DNA of 64,000 bases from Aliamphritea hakodatensis. Lineage in GTDB: Bacteria > Pseudomonadota > Gammaproteobacteria > Pseudomonadales > Balneatricaceae. Below are positions 24,809-33,730 of the stretch, one piece after another. The translations under genes were made by a program, and so were the position numbers. The first letter of the stretch is position 1. The number at the start of each line of letters is the position of its first letter. Where the stretch lies: NCBI RefSeq assembly GCF_024347195.1, contig NZ_AP025281.1, forward strand, positions 2,418,001 through 2,482,000, given 5' to 3'. Below the pieces are notes generated by a model. That model did no database searches and was not told the origin of the DNA. It saw only the letters and a list, made by a program, of their open reading frames with translations.

Positions 24809-25891
24809 TCAGCTGCCGGAAGCGGCTTTGATTTTCTCCAGTGCCTTACCTTCCATATCTTCAACCCCTGGCGGGATGTTGGCGAAGAACTTCAGGTTTT
24901 TAATATCAGCAGGGGTGAATGCAGCCTTCAGGGCTTCACGCTTGTCATCCGGCATCAGATCGATACCACCATCAACCGCGGCAACAGCCCCGGTGCTGGC
25001 AGACATCAGCGGAATGATTTCCGGAGACATGACAAAGTTGATCCACTTGTAGGCGGCATCATCTGCTTTACCCTTGCGCGGCAGGGTGAAGGTGTCGATC
25101 CAGGCCAGGGCACCGGTCTTAGGTGGAACGAAGACGATGTTTTTGTTCTGGTTGTACAGTTTGAAAGCGGTGGAGTCCCAGGTTTCAGAACCGACGATTT
25201 CACCGGACAGCATCATGGCAGACAGATCGTCACCGCCTTTCCAGTAGGCTTTGATGTTGTCTTTACAATCGATCAGTTTGTCGGTGACCTTGTTAAGAAT
25301 ACCCTGATATTTGTCGAGATCACCGTAGGCAGCAAACGGGTCTTCGCCCATATCGAACGCCATGGCCAGCAGGATTGTCCGCTTCAGGCGCATGGAGGTT
25401 TTGCCTTTGTACTGAGTATCACACAGGTCACCCCAGCCAGTCAGGTTGGGTGCCATGGTTTTATCAGCCATCAGACCGGTGGTGCCCCACTGGTGCGGTA
25501 CAGAGAATACTTTGCCATCGATGGTGGTGTTGGCTTTTACGCCGTCCAGAAGGGTACCGTCAACATTGGACAGATTTACCTTTGACAGATCCATCGGCTT
25601 GTAAATGTTGTATTCCAGCTGGGCAGAGTGGATACGGTCGTGGCTTGGCTGTGCCAGGTCAAAACCGGCGCCGCGGGTGGCACGCAGTTTGGAGATCATT
25701 TCTTCGTTGTTGGAAAAGGTTACCTCAACTTTGATATCCGGGTACTTCTCTTCAAACATCTGAACCACTTTGTCCGGTGCGTAGCTGCCCCAGGTGAGCA
25801 GTCGCAGAGTGGTTTCTGCACTGGCGTTAACTGACGTCAGCAGTGCCAGACCAGTTGCAGCAGCGATGAGGGTTTTCTTATGTTGGGACAT
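24809..25891 (-). CDS. Spermidine/putrescine-type periplasmic binding protein (PotD/PotF-like)
   Basis: 360 residues with a signal peptide ending at NASAETTL. The mature protein starts RLLTWGSYAPDKVVQMFEEKYPDIKVEVTFSNNEEM, as in PotD/PotF family 1 binding proteins, and has the late segment KWINFVMSPEI. It is the first gene of the operon. The ligand may be a polyamine, but relatives also bind other amines or amino-acid betaines. The MocR regulator and amine oxidation genes upstream support an amine. Confidence 0.9.
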   Translation of the reverse strand: MSQHKKTLIAAATGLALLTSVNASAETTLRLLTWGSYAPDKVVQMFEEKYPDIKVEVTFSNNEEMISKLRATRGAGFDLAQPSHDRIHSAQLEYNIYKPMDLSKVNLSNVDGTLLDGVKANTTIDGKVFSVPHQWGTTGLMADKTMAPNLTGWGDLCDTQYKGKTSMRLKRTILLAMAFDMGEDPFAAYGDLDKYQGILNKVTDKLIDCKDNIKAYWKGGDDLSAMMLSGEIVGSETWDSTAFKLYNQNKNIVFVPPKTGALAWIDTFTLPRKGKADDAAYKWINFVMSPEIIPLMSASTGAVAAVDGGIDLMPDDKREALKAAFTPADIKNLKFFANIPPGVEDMEGKALEKIKAASGS

Positions 25892-26135
25892 CGGGTTTCT
25901 CCCTGATTATTTTTGTTGTTCGACATAACTGAAAGCCACCTTAAGTTATCTTTGGTTTTAAAAGAATAACCATTAACGTTAATTTTTAGATACCAATTTA
26001 ACGGGCTTTCCGATTGTCATGATCAATCCGATTCCGGCAAAGAATGCCGTATGCGAACACAAACATATCCCAAAAGAGAGTAATAAGAAAATAAATTGTT
26101 CGAATATATTCGTAAGAGAATAATTGCAGTGTTTT
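25892..26135. promoter_or_regulatory. Upstream region of the Pot-type operon
   Basis: AT-rich spacer. It contains two perfect 12-bp palindromes, ATTAACGTTAAT at 25972-25983 and CGAATATATTCG at 26101-26112, that could be regulator sites for the binding-protein promoter. No gene seen. Confidence 0.4.
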
Positions 26136-27650
26136 TTATGCTTTTGTAACGGCTCTGAATGCATCTGCGAGGGTTGCACAGGAGGTATCAAACTCATGGG
26201 GCTGAATGCACCCGTACCCCAGTGCAATGCCCCGTTCAGTGACCGGTGCAGCGCAATAATTGGCAAGCGGCCGTACCAGAATACCCCGCTCCGCAGCTGC
26301 CTGAGTCAGGTCAGCTTCACCGGTTTCCTGGCGGAAAAGATTCAGCAGATGAAAGCCTGTGGCGGTAGGGATCGGGCTGATGAAGTCCGCCAGATGCTGA
26401 TCAATACCGCGCATTAATGCGTGGTAACGCTCTTCATAGAGTTTTTTAGAACGGCGGATATGGGTTGCGAAATGGCCGTTTTCGATAAACTCCGCCACCG
26501 CAGCCTGTACCGGCAGGGGAACCGCCGGCAGAAAACTGTTGATGACCTTATCAACGCTGTCGACCAAATGTTCAGGTACCACAAAATAGCCCAGGCGCAG
26601 GGCTGGAAAAATGGTCTTGCTGAATGTACCTACGTGAATGACCCGTTGTTGCTGACTGAGAGAAAACAGGGTGGGCAGAGGTTCTTTGTTATAAAAAAGT
26701 TCACCGTCGTAATCATCTTCAATGATCCAGGCATTCGCCTGATCTGCAGCCTCCAGAAGGGCCAGACGGCGGGGCAGTGTGAGTAATACTCCCCGGGGTT
26801 GCTGGTGTGAGGGGGTGACGGTGGCAAGGCGGAAATTTCGTGTCATTTGCTGGCCGGCAGCCACATTTATACCTTCGTCATCTACCGGGACAGGAATCAG
26901 TTCAGGTTCGCTCTGCAACAGTCCATTACGGGCAACCCGTGAGCCGGGATTTTCAATCCAGACCTTGTCGCCCGGGTCCAGCAGCAGATGGGACAGAAAA
27001 CTGAAAGCCTGATGGGCACCACTGGTGATGTACACCTGCTCAGCATCGCAGACCAGCCCCCGGTCGGTATGCAGATGACTGGCAATGGCATCCCGCAGGG
27101 CGGCGGAACCTTTACTCGAGTTATAGCGGGTCAGGTTTGGCAGGCGGCTGTGCTTGGCTACCAGCCGGGCCCAGAGGGGCAGCGGGAAAGCATCAATTGC
27201 CGGGATCGCGGTAGAAAAAGACTGGCTGACACTGTGTGCCACTGGAGCAGGTAGCTGGCTGGCTTTCTTCAGGAAAGAGCGGGATACCATCGGCCGGCGG
27301 GTGTTGTCAGATTCTTTATTGTGGCGGGGTTCAGCTTTAGAGCGTTTGTGCAGGGTGCTGATAAGCTTTTTCTGCTGGCTGAAGACATCTTTTACAAAAC
27401 TGCCTGACCCGGTTCGGGATTCCAGCAGGCCTTCACTGGTGAGGCGATCAAACACACTGATGACCGTGGTGCGGGATATCGTAAGCTCTTCTGCCAGAAC
27501 CCGGGATGCCGGCAGGCGTTCACCGCCGTGCAGGCTGCCATTGAGAATCATGTCCCGCAGGGCGATATACAGCTGATATTGCAGACTCTGGCCGGCTTTT
27601 TTGTCGAGATGAATTGCGCTGAGTAATGAGCCGCCGCTGCTTTTCGCCAT
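26136..27650 (-). CDS. MocR/PdxR-family regulator (GntR-aminotransferase fusion)
   Basis: 504 residues. An N-terminal GntR winged helix (about 20-90, LPASRVLAEELTISRTTVISVFDRLTSEGLLESRTGSGSFV) is joined by a linker to a class I aminotransferase-like domain (ITSGAHQAFSFL, IIEDDYDGELFY, HVGTFSKTIFPALRLGY with the PLP lysine). MocR proteins sense PLP with an amino compound, such as GABA, taurine or ectoine. It lies between a polyamine-type transporter and divergent amine/acid catabolic genes and probably controls one or both. Confidence 0.92.
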   Translation of the reverse strand: MAKSSGGSLLSAIHLDKKAGQSLQYQLYIALRDMILNGSLHGGERLPASRVLAEELTISRTTVISVFDRLTSEGLLESRTGSGSFVKDVFSQQKKLISTLHKRSKAEPRHNKESDNTRRPMVSRSFLKKASQLPAPVAHSVSQSFSTAIPAIDAFPLPLWARLVAKHSRLPNLTRYNSSKGSAALRDAIASHLHTDRGLVCDAEQVYITSGAHQAFSFLSHLLLDPGDKVWIENPGSRVARNGLLQSEPELIPVPVDDEGINVAAGQQMTRNFRLATVTPSHQQPRGVLLTLPRRLALLEAADQANAWIIEDDYDGELFYNKEPLPTLFSLSQQQRVIHVGTFSKTIFPALRLGYFVVPEHLVDSVDKVINSFLPAVPLPVQAAVAEFIENGHFATHIRRSKKLYEERYHALMRGIDQHLADFISPIPTATGFHLLNLFRQETGEADLTQAAAERGILVRPLANYCAAPVTERGIALGYGCIQPHEFDTSCATLADAFRAVTKA

Positions 27651-27683
27651 GGTTACACCCTCTGAATCATGATCCTGAAATTT

Positions 27684-27723
27684 AAATTGGTATTTTATGC
27701 TGTATCTAAATGGATATTTTTAT
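27684..27723. promoter_or_regulatory. Direct-repeat candidate MocR site
   Basis: Two similar AT-rich direct repeats, AAATTGGTATTTTAT (27684-27698) and AAATGGATATTTTTAT (27708-27723), are 24 bases apart in the divergent region between the MocR gene and the enolase-superfamily gene. MocR dimers typically bind two direct repeats on one DNA face, so this is a plausible operator. Confidence 0.5.
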
Positions 27724-27859
27724 ATGGCCAATGTTACGCCATGATGCCGGCAAACAAACATAAATAACAGCTGTTCAGCGTCAATATTCTCAGCGATATA
27801 TACGCGTACCGGCCTTTACGGTGTTTCCGGCCGGGTCTGGCAGCTGCTAAGGATGAGCC

Positions 27860-28972
27860 ATGAAAATCAGTCGCATTGAAACATTCTGTACAGAAGATAT
27901 TGGTCTGGTAAGAGTCACCACCGATACCGGACATCAGGGCTGGGGGCAGGTATCTACCTATCACTCAGATATCAGCTGCACCGTGTTACACCGTCAGGTG
28001 GCCCCCTGGGTGATGGGCCGTGATGTCTCTGAGCTGAGCCAGATCGGTGATATGTTCGATTTTGTGTTCGAGAAAGAACATAAATTCCCCGGGTCATATA
28101 TGTGTCGGGCGGTATGCGGTGTTGATACTGCACTCTGGGACCTGCACGGTAAGTTACAGGAGAAGTCCGTTTGTGAATTACTCGGCGGTACGCCTCATCC
28201 TATCCGTGTATACGCTTCCAGCATGAAGCGGGACATCAGCCCGCAGGATGAAGCAGACCGCTTTGCCCGGTTACGGGATATCCACGGCTATGATGCCTTT
28301 AAATTCCGCGTAGGTGCTGAGTGTGGCCGCAACCAGGATGAATGGCCCGGCCGGACCGAAGCCATAGTACCGGCGGTACGCAAGACCCTGGGTGATGATG
28401 TGGATCTGTTGGTAGACGGTAACAGCTGCTACCGGCCGGAAACCGCCATTGAGGTGGGTAAGCTGCTGCAGGACAACGGCATCTGTCACTTTGAAGAGCC
28501 ATGCCCTTACTGGGAGTACGAGTGGACGAAGCAGGTCACCGATGCACTGGATATTGACGTTACCGGCGGTGAGCAGGATAACAACCTGGCGCTGTGGAAA
28601 TACATGATTGATAACGACACCGTGGATATTTATCAGCCGGACATCTGCTACATGGGCGGTATCGAACGCACCATGCGGGTAGTGAATATGGCACAGGATG
28701 CGGGCAAGATTATTACGCCCCATGCGGCGAATATGTCGCTGGTAACTGTCTTCACCATGCACATGATGGGGGCGATTAAAAACGCCGGCCCTTATGTTGA
28801 GTTTTCAATTGAAGAAGCGGATTACTACCCCTGGCAGTACGGTATTTATGACGAATTCCCGGTGGCGAAAGACGGCAAGGTCCAGATTCCTGAAGGGCCG
28901 GGCTGGGGCGTGAATATCCGCGAGAGCTGGCTTGAGAAAGCGCAGTATCAGGTTTCTGAGTGGGAGAAATAA
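27860..28972 (+). CDS. Mandelate racemase-family enolase superfamily enzyme (sugar-acid dehydratase-like)
   Basis: 370 residues. Conserved positions: FKFRVG (KxR), VDGNSCY and HFEEPCPYWEY metal ligands, TGGEQDNN, then QPDICYMGGIERTMRV and TPHAANMS with the Asp-His dyad. This places it in the mandelate racemase subgroup with acid-sugar dehydratases. It begins a run followed by aldehyde dehydrogenase, PuuB-like oxidase and GMC dehydrogenase, all + strand; the dehydrogenase start is one base after this stop. The substrate is uncertain. Confidence 0.87.
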   Translation: MKISRIETFCTEDIGLVRVTTDTGHQGWGQVSTYHSDISCTVLHRQVAPWVMGRDVSELSQIGDMFDFVFEKEHKFPGSYMCRAVCGVDTALWDLHGKLQEKSVCELLGGTPHPIRVYASSMKRDISPQDEADRFARLRDIHGYDAFKFRVGAECGRNQDEWPGRTEAIVPAVRKTLGDDVDLLVDGNSCYRPETAIEVGKLLQDNGICHFEEPCPYWEYEWTKQVTDALDIDVTGGEQDNNLALWKYMIDNDTVDIYQPDICYMGGIERTMRVVNMAQDAGKIITPHAANMSLVTVFTMHMMGAIKNAGPYVEFSIEEADYYPWQYGIYDEFPVAKDGKVQIPEGPGWGVNIRESWLEKAQYQVSEWEK

Positions 28973-28973
28973 G

Positions 28974-30476
28974 ATGACAGCTTCTGCAGATTCAAAAACA
29001 ACTGACCTGGCGGGCAGAGTACTGGCGGGTGAAGCCCTGGATAATTTACCCAGTCAGCATTTTATCGATGGCACATGGCAGGGCTCCGAAAGTGGCGCCA
29101 TGCTGGATACATACGATCCGGGCTGCGCAGAGGTCTGGCATCAGATTCCGGCCGGTACCGCAGGGGATGCTGAACAGGCCGTTGCTTCATCGCAGCAGGC
29201 GTTTGAACAGTGGCGTAAAACCACGCCGGCGCAGCGGGCAGAAGTGATGCAGAATGCTGCCCGGCTGATCGGTGAGAACGCTGAACGGCTGGCAGTGATT
29301 GAGTCGCTGGACTGCGGTAAGTCACTGGTGGATGCTGAGTGGGATATCGGAACGGTTCAGAAATACCTGAATTACTATGCCGGGGCTGCGGACAAGCTCG
29401 AGGGAGACACGATTCCCCTTGGTCCGGATATGATGTCCTTTAATATTCTTGAGCCGGTGGGTGTGACCACCCATATTATCCCGTGGAATTATCCGATATC
29501 CACCATGTTCCGGGGCATTGCGCCGGCACTGGCAGTCGGTTGTACGGCGGTGGTCAAACCGGCGGAAACCACCTCGGTTTCAGCGCTGGTGGTGGCTGAG
29601 TTACTCAGCAAAGCCGGTTTGCCGGATGGCGTCTGCAACGTAGTGACCGGATTGGGTGCTGAAGTTGGTGCGCCCCTGTGTCAGCATCCGGATGTACGCC
29701 ATGTGACCTTTACCGGTTCGGTGCCGACCGGTTCAGCGGTAATGGGCATGGCGGCTAAAAACATTGCCAGTGTGACCCTTGAGCTGGGCGGCAAGTCACC
29801 GGCGGTGGTATTGGCCGATGCGGATATCGAAGCCGCCGCTGAAGATCTGGTAATGGCCATCTATGAGAATGCCGGGCAGGTCTGTTCAGCAGGTTCCCGA
29901 CTGGTGATTCACCGTTCAGTCCATCAGCAGTTTCTTGAAGTCTTTATGGCAAAAGCGCGTCAGTTGACGATTGGCCACGCGCTGCGCCGGCCGGATGTCG
30001 CGGCAATCAATTCCGCTCAGCAACTGGCTAAGGTAGCCGGTTACGTTGACGGGGCCAAAGCCCGGGGGCTTGAAGTTCTGATGGGCGGCAATGTCACCAC
30101 CGATCCGGTATCCGGTAAAGGCTGGTTTTATGAGCCGACCCTGATTTATGACGTGCTTCACCAAGACTGCATCGTTCAGGAAGAGATTTTCGGTCCGGTG
30201 CTGGCGGTGCAACTGGTGGATTCTGATGAACAGGCGCTGTCCTATGCCAACGGCACAGACTTTGGTCTGGCGGCCTGTGTCTATACCCGGGATATCACCA
30301 AGGCATTGCGGATGGCCCGGGATTTTGACGCCGGTATTATCACGATCAATCAGTATTTTGCCGGGGGTGTATCTACGCCGTTCGGAGGCAATAAGAAATC
30401 CGGCTTTGGCCGTGAAAAAGGTCTGGAAGCATTAAGGGCGTATTGCCGGGTGAAGAGCATTACCGCCAAAATCTGA
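28974..30476 (+). CDS. NAD(P)-dependent aldehyde dehydrogenase (BetB/PuuC-like)
   Basis: 500 residues from the ATG at 28974, which follows the previous stop by one base and has GGGAG upstream. Catalytic residues are in place: Asn172 (IIPWNYP), Glu270 (TLELGGKSP) and Cys304 (ENAGQVCSAGSR). It resembles betaine-aldehyde and gamma-glutamyl-aminobutyraldehyde dehydrogenases. With the neighbouring amine oxidase-like gene it could oxidise the aldehyde released from an amine. It is also a candidate for oxidising trimethylaminobutyraldehyde, although it is far from that block. Confidence 0.93.
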   Translation: MTASADSKTTDLAGRVLAGEALDNLPSQHFIDGTWQGSESGAMLDTYDPGCAEVWHQIPAGTAGDAEQAVASSQQAFEQWRKTTPAQRAEVMQNAARLIGENAERLAVIESLDCGKSLVDAEWDIGTVQKYLNYYAGAADKLEGDTIPLGPDMMSFNILEPVGVTTHIIPWNYPISTMFRGIAPALAVGCTAVVKPAETTSVSALVVAELLSKAGLPDGVCNVVTGLGAEVGAPLCQHPDVRHVTFTGSVPTGSAVMGMAAKNIASVTLELGGKSPAVVLADADIEAAAEDLVMAIYENAGQVCSAGSRLVIHRSVHQQFLEVFMAKARQLTIGHALRRPDVAAINSAQQLAKVAGYVDGAKARGLEVLMGGNVTTDPVSGKGWFYEPTLIYDVLHQDCIVQEEIFGPVLAVQLVDSDEQALSYANGTDFGLAACVYTRDITKALRMARDFDAGIITINQYFAGGVSTPFGGNKKSGFGREKGLEALRAYCRVKSITAKI

Positions 30477-30491
30477 CCGCCGGTGGCTAAC

Positions 30492-30545
30492 TTGAAGAGA
30501 CCGCTGAAGAGCGTTTAAGAAAGAACTGAAGAGAGCACTGGAGAG
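30492..30545 (+). repeat. Purine-rich short repeats before the oxidase gene
   Basis: Four near-identical 8-mers, TTGAAGAG, CTGAAGAG, CTGAAGAG and CTGGAGAG, start at 30492, 30504, 30526 and 30538. The last provides the ribosome site for the ATG at 30554. They fill the only sizeable gap in this operon. Confidence 0.6.
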
Positions 30546-30553
30546 AGCCGCTT

Positions 30554-31870
30554 ATGTTCCCCCATGCAGGACAAAACCCGGAACAAACCTCACTGCAACT
30601 GACGCCCTGGTGGCATGAGTCAGCAGACCGGAATATCTGTGTTCGGGTTGCTGAACAGACATTGCCGGCGAAGGCGGATGTAGTGGTTGTCGGCTCGGGT
30701 TACACCGGCCTGCATGCCGCACTGGTATGTGCTGAAGCTGGCAGAGAAACGCTGGTGGTCGATGCCGGGGAACTGGGGTTTGGTTGCAGCAGCCGTAACG
30801 GCGGTCAGATCAGCAGCAGTATCAAGCCGGGTTTTGAGGTACTGAAAAAACGTCACGGTGAATCTGTCGCGCTGGCCATTCATCAGGAGGGTCACCGCTC
30901 GTTACAATGGCTCGGCGAATTCATTGAACAGGCGGGGCTGGATTGTGACTTTGACCGTTGCGGGCGTTTTCATGCTGCGCATAATGCAAGTACTTTCAAT
31001 AAGTTAAGTCAAAGACTTAATTCAGAACATCCGCTGCTTGCCAGCGGTGCACAACTGATCAGCCAGGCTGAGCAACAGGCATATATCCGCAGCGATGCGT
31101 ACTTTGGTGGTGCGGTTTTTCCCCGTCATGCCAGTGTGCATCCGGCAAAGTATCACCGTGAACTGGTGCGGCTTGCTGCTGAAAAAGGCGTCCGTTTTAT
31201 GGCGGATTGCCGGGTTGAAAGTGTTCGCGGTGAAGGGCCGTTTCGGCTGCTGACATCCCGGGGTGAAGTACTGGCTGATAAGGTGGTCATGGCCACAAAC
31301 GGATATACCTCCGGCATTACACCGCAGTTGCAGCGACGGGTTATTCCCATCGGCAGCTATATGATTGCAACTGAACAGATTCAGCCAGAGCTGCTCAACG
31401 GTTTGTTGCCAACCGGCAAGATTATCAGCGACAGCCGTAAGGTGGTGTATTACTACCGCAAATCACCGGATGGCCAGCGCATCCTGTTCGGTGGCCGGGT
31501 ATCCGGCAGTGAGACAGACCCGGCCGTCAGTGGCCCGCAGTTACAGCGTGAACTGGTGAACTTATTGCCGGAACTGGAAGGGATCGGCATTAGCCATTCC
31601 TGGTCCGGGCTGGTGGCGTACACCTTTGATGAATTGCCACATATCGGCATGCAGCAGGGGTTGCATTATGCCATGGGGTACTGCGGAGCGGGTGTGGGGA
31701 TGGCCAGTTATCTGGGCAATAAACTGGGCAAGCAGTTGGTTGGCGATCCTGACGGTGAAACCGTTTTCAGTATACCGGCGTTCCCGAGCCGGCCCGGTTA
31801 CCGGGGCAACCCCTGGTTTTTACCGGCGGCGGTACAGTATTACCGTTTGCGGGACAGGTTAAATATCTGA
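30554..31870 (+). CDS. FAD-dependent amine oxidoreductase (PuuB-like)
   Basis: 438 residues of the D-amino-acid oxidase (DAO) family. The FAD dinucleotide-binding motif VVVGSGYTGLHAA is at about 44-56, followed by GFGCSSRNGGQISSSIKPG, as in gamma-glutamylputrescine oxidase. The C-terminus has FDELPHIGM and MGYCGAGVGMASYLGNKLG, closing the FAD site. Such enzymes oxidise secondary or primary amines to an imine or aldehyde. Its partner would be the upstream aldehyde dehydrogenase. A glutamyl-polyamine synthetase (PuuA) is absent from the window, so the substrate may be a free amine. Confidence 0.88.
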   Translation: MFPHAGQNPEQTSLQLTPWWHESADRNICVRVAEQTLPAKADVVVVGSGYTGLHAALVCAEAGRETLVVDAGELGFGCSSRNGGQISSSIKPGFEVLKKRHGESVALAIHQEGHRSLQWLGEFIEQAGLDCDFDRCGRFHAAHNASTFNKLSQRLNSEHPLLASGAQLISQAEQQAYIRSDAYFGGAVFPRHASVHPAKYHRELVRLAAEKGVRFMADCRVESVRGEGPFRLLTSRGEVLADKVVMATNGYTSGITPQLQRRVIPIGSYMIATEQIQPELLNGLLPTGKIISDSRKVVYYYRKSPDGQRILFGGRVSGSETDPAVSGPQLQRELVNLLPELEGIGISHSWSGLVAYTFDELPHIGMQQGLHYAMGYCGAGVGMASYLGNKLGKQLVGDPDGETVFSIPAFPSRPGYRGNPWFLPAAVQYYRLRDRLNI

Positions 31871-31943
31871 TTCTTATCAATTCTCTGATATAAACAACAA
31901 TAATTCAGGATCACCCGGGGTGATCAGGTTTGGAGATGTGTGC

Positions 31944-33572
31944 ATGCACGGACAACAGGCAAGTTACGATTTTCTGGTGATCGGCGCAGGGTCGGCAGGC
32001 TGTGTGCTGGCGAACCGTTTGTCGGCTTCAGGCCAGCACAGTGTCGGTGTCATTGAAGCCGGCGGCAGTGACTGGCGTTTTTGGGTACAGGTGCCGATCG
32101 GCTACGGTAAAACCTATTACCAGAAGGCGGTTAACTGGATGTTCGAAACGGTTCCGCAGCCGGGCCTTAACGGCGGTGTCAGTTACTGGCCCCGGGGCAA
32201 AGTCTGGGGCGGTTCGAGCTCGATTAATGCCATGGTCTACATCCGCGGCCACCGTAAGGACTACGACGACTGGGCCGCACAGGGGAACCCTGGCTGGGGC
32301 TATGAAGATGTACTGCCGTACTTTAAGCGTTCCGAAACGGCACAGAAAGGCGACAGTCAGTACCGGGGTAAAGACGGCCCCCTTTATGTGTCTGATGTGG
32401 CCAAAGACATGCATCCGCTGACCCAAACCTGGGTCGCTGCCGGAGAAGAGCTGGGCATTAAGTACAACCCTGACTTTAACGGCGCGCGTCAGCAGGGCAT
32501 TGGTAATTATCAGCAAACCACTAAAAACGGCTGGCGGGTCTCAGCAGCCAAGGCGTACCTGCACCCGGCGAAGGCGCGGCCAAATCTGACCATTACCAGC
32601 CACGCGCAGGTTACCCGGGTGCTGTTTGATGGGAAAAAGGCCATCGGGGTTGAGTATCTGCGTAAAGGTAAACTGGAGCAGGTATACGCCCGTAAGGAAG
32701 TGATACTCAGTGCCGGTGCCGTGCAGTCTCCGCAATTACTCATGCTGTCCGGTGTGGGGCCACAGGATCATCTGAGAGACATGGGCATTGAGGTGGTACA
32801 GCATAATGCCCATGTGGGACAGCATTTACAGGATCACCTGGGGGTGGATTTTCTCTACAAATGTAAGGTGCCAACCCTGAATGATGAGCTGCATTCAAGC
32901 CTGGGTAAGCTCTGGGCCGGGTTGAAGTTTATCTTCTTGCGTAAAGGGCCGTGCCGGCTCAGTGTGAATCAGGGCGGCGGTTTTGTGCGTTCTTCTGCGG
33001 ATAAAGATCAGCCGGATTTACAGCTGTATTTCTCACCGGTGAGCTATACCCGTGCACCGGCGAAAACCCGGCCACTGATGAACCCTGATCCGTTTTCGGC
33101 GTTTCTGATCGGCTACAGTAACTGCCGGGTAAAGTCGGAAGGGGAAATCCGTCTGGCCTCTAAAGACCCGCTGGCCGCACCGGTCATTGATCCCAAGTAT
33201 TTCAGCCATGAAGACGACATCAAACTGATGCTGGAAGGCTCAAAGCTGATGCGCAGGCTGGCGCAGACTGAAGCCTTCCGGGACATAATTACCGAAGAGA
33301 TTCGCCCCGGTAAAGATATGGATTCAGATGAAGCCCTGATAAAGGACATTCACAGCTACGCCTGGACAGTGTTTCATGCCTCCTGCACCTGCCGGATGGG
33401 GCCGGATGCTGAGCAGTCGGTGGTGGATTCACGTCTGCGGGTGCACGGGCTGGAAAATCTGCGGGTGGTGGATGCTTCCATTATGCCGTTCATGGTGTCC
33501 GGCAATACTAACGCGCCGACCATTATGATCGGCGAGAAAGGCTCGGATCTGATTCTGGAAGATCACCGCTAA
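31944..33572 (+). CDS. GMC-family FAD alcohol dehydrogenase (choline dehydrogenase-like)
   Basis: 542 residues from the ATG at 31944 (GGAG 8 bases upstream; the longer frame from GTG has no ribosome site). GxGxxG is VIGAGSAG near residue 13. The GMC signature PRGKVWGGSSSINAMVYIRGH is present. The C-terminus has the active-site His region FHASCTCRMG and NTNAPTIMIGEK. Relatives oxidise choline, polyethylene glycol or other alcohols. It is the last gene of the amine/acid catabolic run and is followed by a degraded copy of its own last ~20 codons. Confidence 0.9.
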   Translation: MHGQQASYDFLVIGAGSAGCVLANRLSASGQHSVGVIEAGGSDWRFWVQVPIGYGKTYYQKAVNWMFETVPQPGLNGGVSYWPRGKVWGGSSSINAMVYIRGHRKDYDDWAAQGNPGWGYEDVLPYFKRSETAQKGDSQYRGKDGPLYVSDVAKDMHPLTQTWVAAGEELGIKYNPDFNGARQQGIGNYQQTTKNGWRVSAAKAYLHPAKARPNLTITSHAQVTRVLFDGKKAIGVEYLRKGKLEQVYARKEVILSAGAVQSPQLLMLSGVGPQDHLRDMGIEVVQHNAHVGQHLQDHLGVDFLYKCKVPTLNDELHSSLGKLWAGLKFIFLRKGPCRLSVNQGGGFVRSSADKDQPDLQLYFSPVSYTRAPAKTRPLMNPDPFSAFLIGYSNCRVKSEGEIRLASKDPLAAPVIDPKYFSHEDDIKLMLEGSKLMRRLAQTEAFRDIITEEIRPGKDMDSDEALIKDIHSYAWTVFHASCTCRMGPDAEQSVVDSRLRVHGLENLRVVDASIMPFMVSGNTNAPTIMIGEKGSDLILEDHR

Positions 33573-33597
33573 ATAACGGGGAATACCAATGCAGATG

Positions 33598-33660
33598 ATA
33601 CCAAGAGTAATAATGATTGGCGAAAAAGGCTTAGATCTTATTTTGTAAGATCACCGCTAA
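33598..33660 (+). pseudogene. Relic second copy of the GMC dehydrogenase 3' end
   Basis: Exactly 88 bases after the end of the GMC gene the sequence reads TRVIMIGEKGLDLIL-stop-DHR-stop, against APTIMIGEKGSDLILEDHR-stop in the gene. Differences are largely synonymous (ATC/ATT, GAG/GAA, CTG/CTT, CTG/TTG), with one Ser-to-Leu and one nonsense change (GAA/TAA). The relic is more AT-rich than the gene. The synonymous pattern implies it descends from a diverged functional homologue, not a decayed tandem copy of this allele. Confidence 0.85.
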
Positions 33661-33672
33661 CCATAACAATCA

Positions 33673-33704
33673 AAGCCCGCCGGAAAGGGGATTCCGGCGG
33701 GCTT
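33673..33704. terminator. Bidirectional intrinsic terminator
   Basis: A perfect 13-bp stem (AAGCCCGCCGGAA / TTCCGGCGGGCTT) with a 6-base loop between the GMC gene and the convergent SnoaL-like gene. The plus-strand tail is ACTTTATCTC; the minus-strand tail is TGATTGTT. Confidence 0.85.
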
Positions 33705-33730
33705 ACTTTATCTCTGATGTTGCTGTCAGC

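Noticed and set aside
24446..25585. A 379-codon open frame opposite the Pot-type binding protein and ATPase
   Set aside because: It crosses two well-supported genes and an intergenic hairpin region, and shows no protein family features.
28932..28973. Earlier start for the aldehyde dehydrogenase
   Set aside because: The extension overlaps the upstream enzyme's coding region, while the ATG at 28974 has a ribosome site and immediately follows the stop.
30492..30545. CRISPR-like or transposon repeats
   Set aside because: The repeats are 8 bases, irregularly spaced, few, and end in a functional ribosome site.
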